From contig JAOAGY010000015.1 in assembly GCA_026415505.1 (NCBI GenBank), forward strand, positions 1 through 48,411: 48,411 nucleotides of DNA, given 5' to 3'. A program made the position numbers and the translations under genes. Shown here in pieces: positions 9,423-17,770 of the stretch. Positions within the stretch are counted from its first letter, which is position 1. Every line of letters begins with the position of its first letter. Below the pieces are notes generated by a model. That model was given only the letters and a program-made list of their open reading frames with translations. It was not told where the DNA came from and searched no databases. Source of the DNA: Chlorobiota bacterium (GTDB lineage: Bacteria; Bacteroidota; Ignavibacteria; Kapaibacteriales; NICIL-2).

Positions 9423-10880
9423 TTATCGCACAACCAGGATCGCCTTGCGCAACGGCTGGGGGAGTTTGCCACCGCTGACTTCGACAAAGTATCCGCCGGA
9501 GACTAACTGCACGTCGAGTGAGTTAGTGCCTTTATGGAGCTGCACAGCGAATTCCTTGGCAAGTCTGCCAGAAATGTCGAAGAAACGAATCGTCACTGAG
9601 CCCAGTGGCTCGGCAGCAGAGAAGACAACTGGATCGCCTTCGCGAACAAACGGCGTAACCAGCGACAGAAGTTCGCCAGGGCGCGGTGTGTGTCTTCGTA
9701 TCCACCGATCAATAGTCACTCCCGAGGCACTGCGTGCTGCGGCAGAATAGCTGCTGTCGTACTCATCAAAAGTGCGGACATACTGTTCTTCTTCGGCGAA
9801 TTGCAGTGCGAAACATCGCTGCAATGCAGTGTCGCGGAGATCATACGGATTGCGATTGCCCGCTCTGACATAGCCGCGCTCGTCTATCATGCCGATGAGC
9901 GAGTCTCGCATGGCGGATTCCTTGGCGGTATCGCCATCGGCGGTCAGAAAAATTGGGTGCCAGGTCGCACAGCCTGTGCACCGACCGACTGAATCAACAA
10001 AGGCGAAGATCGCACGATTGCGCTCGTTCCACAAACCGGCAACATACGCAGAATCGAGCCATGCAGGGATCCGAGCCAGGGTGTCCGAATCGGGATAGAA
10101 AAGCGACTCTGCAACAAATCGCGAAACAGCTTGCCAGGTCATGCCGTACGGCGTTGGACCCCAGCGACGTGGCGAGATGCGTACATACGCACGTTCACCC
10201 CACAGCGACTGTGGAAGCGCTACCGTGCGTATGCGGCGATCCGGTTCAGTGCCGTACCGAACTGGCTTAGGGGCATTCGGGTTTGGCAGGACGCCGATGC
10301 TATCGAGAGTGAGCAGAACGGTTCCATCGCTCTCTCGAACCAATTCGAGGACAAACTCCGTTCGATCGGGAATGCAACCAGCAAACAAATACCACCCTTC
10401 GTCAACCGTATTGATGAGCTCCGCTGAAGGGTACAACCGTCCTCGTCGTGGCGGTTCGATGGTTGTATCGCAGACGATGGTCCCTTCCAATCGCCGGTAA
10501 AAGCGGAGCGCACTACCACTTCTGATCTCGAACGGCTGAGTTTTTCCTCGCGATTCCAGGAGGCTGTCCCTGCCGAGTGCTGAACTGCCCTGCACACATA
10601 GTGTCGCGAGCCCGCCGTAGCGTACCTCCGCCTTTGGAACGCGCAGATTGATCAATGCCACGGTATCGCTGCCGAGCAGCGCGAATTCACCGACGGTGTA
10701 GCGAACAATGCATGTATCGAATGCATTTGTGTATTCGTAGTACCACAACCACCGCGCATGCGCGAACGGGAAATCGAATCGAGGTAGTTGCTGCGCTCCT
10801 GCAGCGAGTGTCAGTACCACAAGCAGTCCGAGCAATGTGCAGCCACTGGCAACATTTCGATTAAAACTGTCGTGTTCCAT
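9423..10880 (-). CDS. Secreted protein of unknown function with T9SS-type C-terminus
   Basis: The 485-residue product starts M-E-H-D-S-F with a hydrophobic signal segment (L-L-G-L-L-V-V-L-T-L-A-A-G-A-Q). The body shows no catalytic motif I recognise. It is rich in Trp, Tyr and Arg and has several Cys residues, including C-T-G-C-A-T-W. The last 80 residues or so (R-F-F-D-I-S-G-R-L-A-K-E-F, then G-G-Y-F-V-E-V-S-G-G) fit a T9SS sorting domain. The start is chosen because GGAGGTGGCG lies directly before the ATG at 10880. An upstream promoter with both consensus boxes (10977-10946) also fits this start. The function is unknown; the export route is inferred from the C-terminus. Confidence 0.8.
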   Translation of the reverse strand: MEHDSFNRNVASGCTLLGLLVVLTLAAGAQQLPRFDFPFAHARWLWYYEYTNAFDTCIVRYTVGEFALLGSDTVALINLRVPKAEVRYGGLATLCVQGSSALGRDSLLESRGKTQPFEIRSGSALRFYRRLEGTIVCDTTIEPPRRGRLYPSAELINTVDEGWYLFAGCIPDRTEFVLELVRESDGTVLLTLDSIGVLPNPNAPKPVRYGTEPDRRIRTVALPQSLWGERAYVRISPRRWGPTPYGMTWQAVSRFVAESLFYPDSDTLARIPAWLDSAYVAGLWNERNRAIFAFVDSVGRCTGCATWHPIFLTADGDTAKESAMRDSLIGMIDERGYVRAGNRNPYDLRDTALQRCFALQFAEEEQYVRTFDEYDSSYSAAARSASGVTIDRWIRRHTPRPGELLSLVTPFVREGDPVVFSAAEPLGSVTIRFFDISGRLAKEFAVQLHKGTNSLDVQLVSGGYFVEVSGGKLPQPLRKAILVVR

Positions 10881-10945
10881 CGCCACCTCCGTGCCATCAT
10901 TTGTATTCCGTAGCGACGCAAAAACATCAATCATCACAATGCGCA

Positions 10946-10977
10946 CAAAAGTAACAAAGAAAAAACGACAGAACAAA
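10946..10977 (-). promoter_or_regulatory. Bacteroidota-type promoter for the T9SS-exported protein
   Basis: Reading leftward, TTTG (10977-10974) is followed after 20 bp by TACTTTTG (10953-10946). This matches the Bacteroidota consensus TTTG-N19-21-TAnnTTTG. Transcription would start near 10939, about 60 bases before the ATG at 10880. Confidence 0.75.
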
Positions 10978-11045
10978 CCGCCCCGCCGCTACACGCTCGG
11001 CGCGACTGCTTCGTTTGTGTAGCAGCTCACCAGACCAAGCGACCG

Positions 11046-12116
11046 ATGCCCGCAGAACAGACACAACCCGACGACCTCGACTATCCACCGCTCGAAGAGC
11101 ACGTCGTCGAATTGCACGTGCCGCCGGGTCAACAGCCGGTGCGGCTCGACGTGTACGTGACCGAGGCGATTCGTCACGCCACGCGCACTCGCGTGCAAGA
11201 AGCCATCGAAACCGGCAGAGTCAGCGTCAACGACCGCCCGGCAAAGGCGAGCTATCGCGTTCAACCGGGCGATCGCATCGTGTGCCGCTTGATGCGCCGA
11301 CCGCCGATCGCGCTCGTACCGGAACCGATTCCGCTCGATGTGCTGCACGAAGACGACGACGTGCTCGTGCTCGACAAACCCGCCGGTATGGTCGTTCATC
11401 CGGCACACGGCAACCGCACCGGCACGCTCGTCAATGCCGTGCTCTACCATCTCGGCGTGCGGGAGTCCATCGCCATCGCCGACAGCGACGACGATGACGA
11501 CGAGGCACTCATCCTGACCTCGGCAGCGGTCAGACCGGGCATCGTACACCGGCTCGACAAAGACACCTCCGGCGTCATGGTCGTTGCCAAACACGAAGCA
11601 GCCAGCGAGCATTTGTCGCGCCAATTCGCCGATCGCCGCGTGCACCGGCTCTATCGCGCATTCGTCTGGGGAATTGTTCGTGATGACGAAGGCAGGATCG
11701 AAGCACCTATCGGACGTTCCCCGCGCAATCGGAAGCTCTTTGCCGTCGTCGAGCGCGGCGGCAAGCCGGCTGTTACCACCTATCGCGTCCTCGAACGCTA
11801 TGCCTTTGCAACGCTGCTGGAGCTGAAATTGCTGACCGGCAGAACGCATCAAATTCGCGTGCACATGGCACACATCGGTCACGCGCTCATCGGCGATGCA
11901 AGTTACGGCGGCGATCGGCTCGCCTGGGGCGGACTGCGCAGCAGCCGAATGCGCACACTGGCGCAGCGCTGCCTCGATGCGATCGGGCGTCAGGCGCTCC
12001 ATGCAGCCGTGCTCGGATTCTACCACCCGCGAACGGGAGAGTACCTGGAATTTTCGTCCCCGATGCCCCCCGACCTTCAGCAGCTCAGCGACACACTCCA
12101 GCATGCAGCATCCTGA
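11046..12116 (+). CDS. RluD-family 23S rRNA pseudouridine synthase
   Basis: The 356-residue product has an N-terminal S4-like RNA-binding domain (R-L-D-V-Y-V-T-E-A-I, then G-R-V-S-V-N-D-R-P-A) and the RluA/RluD catalytic domain. The active-site aspartate is D171 in H-R-L-D-K-D-T-S-G. Further signatures are V-L-D-K-P-A-G-M-V-V-H-P and the C-terminal G-R-T-H-Q-I-R-V-H-M. Its target is most likely uridines in helix 69 of 23S rRNA, but the paralogue (RluD, RluC or other) cannot be settled here. It carries a short acidic insertion (D-S-D-D-D-D-D-E at about 146-153) just before the catalytic motif, which is unusual and probably a surface loop. It converges on the phosphatase gene with a 28-bp gap. 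Confidence 0.93.
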   Translation: MPAEQTQPDDLDYPPLEEHVVELHVPPGQQPVRLDVYVTEAIRHATRTRVQEAIETGRVSVNDRPAKASYRVQPGDRIVCRLMRRPPIALVPEPIPLDVLHEDDDVLVLDKPAGMVVHPAHGNRTGTLVNAVLYHLGVRESIAIADSDDDDDEALILTSAAVRPGIVHRLDKDTSGVMVVAKHEAASEHLSRQFADRRVHRLYRAFVWGIVRDDEGRIEAPIGRSPRNRKLFAVVERGGKPAVTTYRVLERYAFATLLELKLLTGRTHQIRVHMAHIGHALIGDASYGGDRLAWGGLRSSRMRTLAQRCLDAIGRQALHAAVLGFYHPRTGEYLEFSSPMPPDLQQLSDTLQHAAS

Positions 12117-12144
12117 TCATCGCTGCTCGCAGCCGCAGAAGGAG

Positions 12145-12816
12145 CTACTGGCTCGACTCCGACGGCACAAGGTCTTTCCGATCGACCGGTACCGAAATCG
12201 TCTCGACCACCCTGCCCTCGGCGTCGAGCCGCAGCGCGCTGAGTTTTTTCCCTCGACGTGCGCCAGTATCGATGCGCCAACAGTGTTCAGTGCGGCTGTA
12301 CGTCGGCTCCTCGACCGGGACATGACCGACGATTTGCAGCTTTCCGATGTTCACCAGAGGTCCGCGATACCACACCACTCCCCGCCGGTTGCGCCGGTTG
12401 TAGGGATCGTCGGTATCGCCGACGCCGGCGTGCGAGACGAACACGGCGTTGTTTTCCCAGAACACCGGACGCGTGCGAAACCACTCGATGTCGGCTGCCA
12501 GCGAAAATCCCCGGCGGGCATAGGCGGCAAGTGCTGCGCTCCCGCCGCGCTGGAGCCATTCGGTCGGCTGTTGCTGCTCGAAGTACTCGATGGCGCTCTG
12601 CTCGTGATTGCCGAGCAAAAACACCGCACGCTCGCCGTACTGCTTTTCCAGCCGCCGCGCCAAGGCGACGACTTCCGGCGACCACGCACCGCCGACGATG
12701 AGATCGCCGATCTGCACGAGCGTTTCGCGCTCGTGGTTCCACTGCTTGAGCAGCTCCGCCAGCGTGTACAAACAGCCGTGCACATCGCCGACGACGAACA
12801 CACCGTCGGTTGCCAT
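12145..12816 (-). CDS. Calcineurin-like serine/threonine protein phosphatase
   Basis: The 223-residue product has the metallophosphoesterase signatures G-D-V-H-G near the N-terminus, I-G-D-L-I-V-G-G (a variant of GDxVDRG), L-G-N-H-E, V-S-H-A-G and V-G-H-V-P-V. These supply ligands for a two-metal centre. It resembles the small bacterial PrpA/bis(5'-nucleosyl)-tetraphosphatase group; the substrate is uncertain. The second motif reads G-D-L-I-V-G-G instead of G-D-x-V-D-R-G, so the usual Arg is missing, which could change substrate preference. The ATG at 12816 lies 35 bp after proS, so it is probably co-transcribed with proS. Confidence 0.85.
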   Translation of the reverse strand: MATDGVFVVGDVHGCLYTLAELLKQWNHERETLVQIGDLIVGGAWSPEVVALARRLEKQYGERAVFLLGNHEQSAIEYFEQQQPTEWLQRGGSAALAAYARRGFSLAADIEWFRTRPVFWENNAVFVSHAGVGDTDDPYNRRNRRGVVWYRGPLVNIGKLQIVGHVPVEEPTYSRTEHCWRIDTGARRGKKLSALRLDAEGRVVETISVPVDRKDLVPSESSQ

Positions 12817-12851
12817 CGCTTCCGATACCGCAATGGTGCGACCTGCCGCCG

Positions 12852-14318
12852 TCAATAGGCGCGCGCGAAGAGCACTCGCCGCGACGACGGCTTGCCCGTC
12901 AGAATGCAGCGACCTTCCTGGGGCGCTCCGTCGAGCGGAATGCAGCGGATGGTCGCTTTGGTCAGTTCCTTGATGCGTGCTTCGGTCTCGGCGGTGCCGT
13001 CCCAGTGCGCCAGGACGAATCCCCCGCGCTCGTCGAGCACGCGCTGAAATTCCTCGAACGTCTCGACCGTGTGCGTGTTGTCGGCGACGAACTGCCGCGC
13101 ACGCCGCAGCAGATTCTGCTGAATCTCGTCGAGCAAGCCGCGCACATGCTCGACTGCCGCCGCACGCGGAACGGTCGCCTTCTCTTTCGTGTCGCGACGA
13201 GCGATTTCCACCGTGTCGGCTTCGACGTCGCGCTTGCCGATGGCGATCCGCACCGGAACGCCGCGCAATTCGTACTCGGCGAACTTGAACCCCGCACGCT
13301 TGGTCTCGTCGGTGTCCACTGTCACGCTGATGCCGATGCGCTGCAACTGTTCGGCAAGCTCGCGTGCGACGGTCATCTGCGGCTCTTCGACCGTCGGGAT
13401 GGTGACGATTGCCACCTGCAACGGTGCCAGCCGCGGCGGCAACACCAAGCCGTCGTCGTCCGAATGCGTCATCACCAGCGCACCGACGAGCCGCGTCGAA
13501 ACACCCCACGAGGTCGCCCAGACGTACTGCCGCTGGTTGTGTTGGTCGAGAAACGTCACATCGAACGCTTTGGCGAAATTCTGCCCGAGGAAGTGCGACG
13601 TGCCTGCCTGCAATGCTTTGCCATCCTGCATGAGCGCTTCGATGCAGTAGGTTTCCTCGGCGCCGGCGAATCGCTCCGAGGGCGTTTTCACACCGCGCAC
13701 GACGGGCATCGCCATGTACTCCTCGGCAAAACGCGCATAGACGTCGAGCATGCGCTCGGCTTCGGCGATGGCTTCCTCGCGCGTGGCGTGTGCCGTGTGC
13801 CCTTCTTGCCAGAGAAATTCAGCGGTCCGCAGAAACGGACGCGTGCGCATCTCCCACCGAACCACGTTCGCCCACTGGTTGATGAGCAGCGGCAAATCGC
13901 GGTAGCTCTGAATCCAATCGCGGTAGGTGTGCCAGATGATCGTCTCCGATGTCGGACGCACGATGAGCTCTTCTTCGAGCTTGGCGTCGGGATCGACCAC
14001 CACGCCGCTGCCGTCCTCGGCGAGCTTGAGCCGATGGTGCGTGACGACGGCGCACTCTTTGGCGAATCCCTCGACGTGCTGCGCTTCGCGACTCAAAAAG
14101 CTCTTCGGAATGAACAGCGGAAAGTACGCGTTGACGTGACCGGTTTCTTTGAACATGCGGTCGAGTACAGCGCGCATGTTTTCCCAGAGCGCGTATCCGA
14201 GCGGCTTGATGATCATGCAACCGCGCACGGCGGAGTAATCAGCCAAGCCGCTGCGAATGACCAAATCGTTGTACCATTCGGAATAATCGACGCTGCGCGG
14301 AGTGATCGCTTTCGCCAT
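12852..14318 (-). CDS. proS: Prolyl-tRNA synthetase, archaeal/eukaryotic-like (type 3, no editing insertion)
   Basis: The 488-residue product charges tRNA(Pro). It lacks the roughly 180-residue editing insertion of the long bacterial type and has a C-terminal extension typical of the short form. Visible class II landmarks are the [10 protein letters not shown] motif 1 region, R-P-T-S-E-T-I-I, motif 2 [19 protein letters not shown], and the anticodon-binding domain V-A-I-V-T-I-P-T. The C-terminal zinc-binding-like tail (R-C-I-P-L-D to [10 protein letters not shown]) ends in a Tyr, as in this family. A promoter-like TAGTTTTG overlaps the end of mscS just upstream. Confidence 0.95.
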   Translation of the reverse strand: MAKAITPRSVDYSEWYNDLVIRSGLADYSAVRGCMIIKPLGYALWENMRAVLDRMFKETGHVNAYFPLFIPKSFLSREAQHVEGFAKECAVVTHHRLKLAEDGSGVVVDPDAKLEEELIVRPTSETIIWHTYRDWIQSYRDLPLLINQWANVVRWEMRTRPFLRTAEFLWQEGHTAHATREEAIAEAERMLDVYARFAEEYMAMPVVRGVKTPSERFAGAEETYCIEALMQDGKALQAGTSHFLGQNFAKAFDVTFLDQHNQRQYVWATSWGVSTRLVGALVMTHSDDDGLVLPPRLAPLQVAIVTIPTVEEPQMTVARELAEQLQRIGISVTVDTDETKRAGFKFAEYELRGVPVRIAIGKRDVEADTVEIARRDTKEKATVPRAAAVEHVRGLLDEIQQNLLRRARQFVADNTHTVETFEEFQRVLDERGGFVLAHWDGTAETEARIKELTKATIRCIPLDGAPQEGRCILTGKPSSRRVLFARAY

Positions 14319-14352
14319 GGTCGTCGGTTTCGGTATCGAGCAAAACAGGCTG

Positions 14353-14360
14353 CAAAACTA
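14353..14360 (-). promoter_or_regulatory. Likely -10 element for proS
   Basis: Reading leftward, TAGTTTTG (14360-14353) matches TAnnTTTG exactly. It overlaps the TAG stop codon of mscS and lies 34 bp before the proS start codon. No good TTTG box is seen at the expected distance, so the call rests on the -10 match and position. Confidence 0.55.
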
Positions 14361-15329
14361 CTGCCGCAAGACGACCAGTGGAATGCCCGCGCGCACGAGC
14401 GCTTGCACACACGCGCGCATCGCACCGGCTCGCACGTCGAAAAGGGAACCCACGTTCCGCGCCGGCACCCACACGATCATCTGCACACCGAGCGCGGCTG
14501 TTTCGCCGAAGCGCACGGCAACCGGCGGCTCGGCGAGCAGCCCATCGAGACGACCGCTGGCGAGCAGCTCCTCGAGAGCCTGGCGTATCGCCGACTCGGC
14601 GCGATCGAGATCGGCGGACGGTTCGAGCAAAAACTCCAAGCGCACCATCACCGGCGATTGCTCGGCGCGGAAGACCGTCAGCACCGAACTGCTCAGCCGT
14701 TGATTGGGCACCACCAGCAGCGCGTTGGTGGCGCGACGCAGAAGGGTCGTTCGCCAGGTGATGTCCTCGATCGTGCCCTCGAACGTGTCGAATTGCACGT
14801 AGTCGCCGACGCGAACCTTGCCGGTCAGCAGAATGTACAGCCCGGCGAAAAAGTTCGCCAGCGTTTCCTGCAGCGCCAGACCGACGACCAAACCGCCCGC
14901 ACCGATGGCAGCAACCATCCCGGTGATGTTCACCCCGAGCGTCGCCAACACGACAACGAGCGCGACGACGAATACCGCTGCGCTCGTCATGCTGCGCAGC
15001 AGCGAGGCTGCCAGCGGTGCGGCATGCTCGCGCTGAATGCCCGATTGGAGCAGCTCCCGCAGCAGCCGCGCCACGACCACCGCCGTTGCCAGCGTACCGG
15101 CGATGTGCGCCGTTTTTTCCTGCCACCCCGGCGAGATGCCTACCATCGGCAGCACGATCACCACCGCCGCGACGGCAGCATAGAGCAGCATCGCACGCTC
15201 GAACACCCGCACCACGCGCGGCATCACCCGCAAACGGCGACGCTCCATCGCGCGGCGAACGATGGCGAGCACTTGCCAACCGATCGCTCCGCACAGCAAC
15301 ACCAGTCCGGCAGTCGTCAGCGGATTCAT
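14358..15329 (-). CDS. MscS-family mechanosensitive ion channel
   Basis: The 323-residue inner-membrane protein has about four hydrophobic segments: L-V-L-L-C-G-A-I-G-W near the N-terminus, A-A-V-A-A-V-V-I-V-L-P, V-F-V-V-A-L-V-V-V-L-A-T-L-G-V, and the pore-lining helix A-A-I-G-A-G-G-L-V-V-G-L-A-L-Q. A soluble beta domain follows, with the hallmark F-A-G-L-Y-I-L and R-V-G-D-Y-V-Q. The channel opens under membrane tension to release solutes. Its ATG overlaps the scpB stop (ATGA), so it is the third gene of a scpA-scpB-mscS operon. Confidence 0.92.
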   Translation of the reverse strand: MNPLTTAGLVLLCGAIGWQVLAIVRRAMERRRLRVMPRVVRVFERAMLLYAAVAAVVIVLPMVGISPGWQEKTAHIAGTLATAVVVARLLRELLQSGIQREHAAPLAASLLRSMTSAAVFVVALVVVLATLGVNITGMVAAIGAGGLVVGLALQETLANFFAGLYILLTGKVRVGDYVQFDTFEGTIEDITWRTTLLRRATNALLVVPNQRLSSSVLTVFRAEQSPVMVRLEFLLEPSADLDRAESAIRQALEELLASGRLDGLLAEPPVAVRFGETAALGVQMIVWVPARNVGSLFDVRAGAMRACVQALVRAGIPLVVLRQ

Positions 15330-16036
15330 TGCGGCTGGTCGGTGCTGGGGTCACTGTCGGCAGTCGGCGAGGAGATCATCGTCTCGAGCAGATCGAGCAT
15401 CCGGCGCGTTCCGCCGCTGGGCAGCTCGCCCAGCTCGCGTGCGACCTCTTCGGCACGGCGACGGAACAGCTCGTCGATCTCGCGCGGCTTGGGCAAATCC
15501 GCCAGCGACGCCAAGCCGAACGTCTGCAAAAACCGATCCGTCGTCGCATAGAGCAGCGGCTTGCCGAGCGTGTCGCTCCGACCGGCGATCGTGATCAAAC
15601 CCCGCTCGAGCAGCGTCGCGATCGTCTCGGCGGAATTGACCCCGCGAATGGCATCAATTTCGCTTTTGGTCACCGGCTGCTTGTAGGCGACGATCGCCAG
15701 CACTTCGAGCGCTGCCCGCGAAAATCGGCGCTGCTCGGTGCGCTGGAAAAACTCGGCGACCATCGCGCCATATTCGGGCAGCGTCGCAAACTGCCACCCG
15801 CCGGCAACCGACACGATGCGGTACGGACGGTCGGTCGCTTCCAGTTCGGCGTTGATCTCGGCGATTCGCTCGGCGACGAGCGCGGCAAACTGCTCGTCGT
15901 CGGCGGCAACGTCGAGCGCCGCGCGCAATTGATCGAGCCGCACCGGCTGATCGCTGGCGAAAACGAGCGTCTCGACGATCCGGCACTGCCGCTGACGCGA
16001 CAGGTCCTCGAAGGGAATCGAAAACGGAAGTTTCAT
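15326..16036 (-). CDS. scpB: Segregation and condensation protein B
   Basis: The 236-residue product is the winged-helix subunit of the SMC-ScpAB condensin. It shows the ScpB core I-V-E-T-L-V-F-A-S-D-Q-P-V near the N-terminus, L-S/R-A-A-L-E-V-L-A-I-V-A-Y-K-Q-P-V-T-K-S-E-I, I-R-G-V-N-S, and L-G-K-P-L-L-Y-A-T-T-D-R-F-L-Q-T-F-G-L. The ATG at 16036 (M-K-L-P-F-S) overlaps the TGA of scpA. The frame continues upstream, but that part only reads scpA in another frame. Confidence 0.95.
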   Translation of the reverse strand: MKLPFSIPFEDLSRQRQCRIVETLVFASDQPVRLDQLRAALDVAADDEQFAALVAERIAEINAELEATDRPYRIVSVAGGWQFATLPEYGAMVAEFFQRTEQRRFSRAALEVLAIVAYKQPVTKSEIDAIRGVNSAETIATLLERGLITIAGRSDTLGKPLLYATTDRFLQTFGLASLADLPKPREIDELFRRRAEEVARELGELPSGGTRRMLDLLETMISSPTADSDPSTDQPQ

Positions 16037-16767
16037 GAGGCAATCGGTTCGAGTGGTTCGACGATCGGTGCTGCTTCGACGACGATGTCGCCCTCGCCGT
16101 CCTGGCGCAGGTAGATCACACCGTTTTTGCATAGCTCCAACAGCGCCAGAAAGGTTGCCACCACGAGCGCACGCGACCAGCGGTCGATCAGTTGCCGAAA
16201 GCGCACCACGGGCTGTTGCCGCAGTACCGCCATCACCGCCGCTGCTTGCTCTTCGACGCTGTACTGCTCGCGCTGCAGCTCGTGGAAGGTCGGCTGCTGG
16301 TGCTGCCGATGCACGACGTCGTAGAGCGCCCCGAGCAGATCGAACAGCGTCGCATTGCGGTATTCGATCGCGATCGGCTGCGGTTGCGCCGCCAGCACGC
16401 GCCGATAGAACACGTAGCGTTGCTGCTCGTGGCGAGCGCCCAGCTCGTCAGCCACATCGCGATAGCGGCTGTATTCGATGAGCTGGCGGACAAGCTCGGT
16501 GCGCGGATCGTCGTCGGCTGTCTCGCCCTCGTCGGCGGTCGGACGCGGCAGCAGCATCCGCGCTTTGATTTGCATCAGCGTCGCCGCCATCACCAAAAAT
16601 TCGCCCGCCAGCTCCAAGTCGAGCAATTCCATCAGCCGCACGTACGCCAAAAACTCCTCGGTGATACGCGCAATGGGAATGTCGTTGATGTCCAGCTCGT
16701 CCCGCCTGACAAAGTAGAGCAGCAGTTCGAGCGGACCTTCGAAGTTCGGCAGACGAACGGTGTACAT
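16033..16767 (-). CDS. scpA: Segregation and condensation protein A
   Basis: The 244-residue kleisin subunit bridges the heads of the SMC dimer in chromosome condensation. It begins M-Y-T-V-R-L-P-N-F-E-G-P-L-E-L-L-L-Y-F, with the typical F-x-G-P-L-(E/D)-L-L-L-x-L motif. It continues with I-P-I-A-R-I-T-E-E-F-L-A-Y and L-E-L-A-G-E-F-L-V-M-A-A-T-L-M, and ends with a C-terminal winged helix (V-A-T-F-L-A-L-L-E-L). A TTG nine codons upstream is rejected because a perfect TATATTTG promoter element covers it. Confidence 0.95.
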   Translation of the reverse strand: MYTVRLPNFEGPLELLLYFVRRDELDINDIPIARITEEFLAYVRLMELLDLELAGEFLVMAATLMQIKARMLLPRPTADEGETADDDPRTELVRQLIEYSRYRDVADELGARHEQQRYVFYRRVLAAQPQPIAIEYRNATLFDLLGALYDVVHRQHQQPTFHELQREQYSVEEQAAAVMAVLRQQPVVRFRQLIDRWSRALVVATFLALLELCKNGVIYLRQDGEGDIVVEAAPIVEPLEPIAS

Positions 16768-16791
16768 CGCCAGCAGCACAAGTGGTGCGGG

Positions 16792-16799
16792 CAAATATA
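16792..16799 (-). promoter_or_regulatory. Likely -10 element of the scpA-scpB-mscS operon
   Basis: TATATTTG on the minus strand (16799-16792) is an exact TAnnTTTG match 24 bp before the scpA ATG. It decides between the two possible scpA starts. The upstream TTTG box is not evident. Confidence 0.6.
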
Positions 16800-16806
16800 C
16801 ACCGCT

Positions 16807-17616
16807 CTACGGGCAGGACTGGTCCGCATCGAGCGGTTCCCAGCAGCCGAAGCCCATCGAGTTTTTCTCGCCGATGCCGCAATCGTAGAGCACGGCGATA
16901 ATGTCTGGATCGCCGCTGATGTGAATCGGTGCGGTGAAGGCGCGGATAGCAATCTCGGCGGGCGTGCCGACTTTGATGCGATGGAGACTGCTGATGCGCC
17001 GCGACAACTCACCGCCGCTGCGTTCGACGTAGGCGCGATCGACCGTCAGCGCAATCGTGCCGCGCGGCGCGGCGGCGGTGACAAGCCGATACTTTTTCAG
17101 CGCATTGATGCGCAGCAGCTCGGGCACTCGCTCATCGAGCGCGCGCAGGTACTGGGGGTGCCGCTGCCCTGGCACCGACACCACCAGCGGCGACAGTAAC
17201 CGCGCCACGACATGCTCGCCGAAGACCGGACGCGGCACTGCGCGCACCTGCTCGATCTGCCACCGCAGACGGTGGGGCGGAAAAACAATCTCGACGACCG
17301 GTTCGGCAAGGATCGCTTCGAGCACCGCACGCACAAAGTGATTGTGGATCGGCGAGCTGATCAGCAGATGCACCCTGCTGCGCCGATCGAGCATCAGCCC
17401 CTGGCTGGTCCCACGTGCATTTTCGACGCGCAGGGCGAACGTAAAAAGCCGCGTGCGGCGATGCTGATCGAGCGGGTAGCCGGATTGGTGCAAAAACGTG
17501 GCATATTCCGGTGCGATCCGCCCAATCGTGCGGTAGAGCCATCCCGCAATGGGATAGCGATAGTCCCACGTCAGCAGTTGGGGACGATCCGAGTGCAATT
17601 CGATGCACACGCGCAT
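16807..17616 (-). CDS. cas6: CRISPR pre-crRNA endoribonuclease Cas6
   Basis: The 269-residue RAMP-fold RNase cuts the long CRISPR transcript within each repeat. Family features are the N-terminal Y-A-T-F-L-H-Q-S-G-Y with H43 as candidate catalytic histidine, then R-R-T-R-L-F-T-F-A-L-R, and the C-terminal glycine-rich loop G-I-G-E-K-N-S-M-G-F-G (247-257). It lies 155 bp to the left of the array. In the predicted orientation the array transcript would run towards cas6. The gene is separated from the csm operon by the array, the CARF-HEPN gene and a large repeat block. No clear promoter motif is seen in the gap upstream of it. Confidence 0.93.
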   Translation of the reverse strand: MRVCIELHSDRPQLLTWDYRYPIAGWLYRTIGRIAPEYATFLHQSGYPLDQHRRTRLFTFALRVENARGTSQGLMLDRRSRVHLLISSPIHNHFVRAVLEAILAEPVVEIVFPPHRLRWQIEQVRAVPRPVFGEHVVARLLSPLVVSVPGQRHPQYLRALDERVPELLRINALKKYRLVTAAAPRGTIALTVDRAYVERSGGELSRRISSLHRIKVGTPAEIAIRAFTAPIHISGDPDIIAVLYDCGIGEKNSMGFGCWEPLDADQSCP

Positions 17617-17770
17617 GACGATAGTGCAATGACGTCCAGGCGGCGCAACATACGATAGTGCAAGGGGCTCGACACTGTAATTTCGCGCCAGGCGGAAGGC
17701 TCCAGCAAGAGCAGAGACGGACAGGTGTGATTCTGCAAGACCCCGGTTAGCAGTTAGTTACGAACGCACT

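Noticed and set aside
12810-15551. 913-residue open frame on the plus strand
   Set aside because: Antisense to proS and mscS, which have firm family signatures; the composition is that of a shadow frame.
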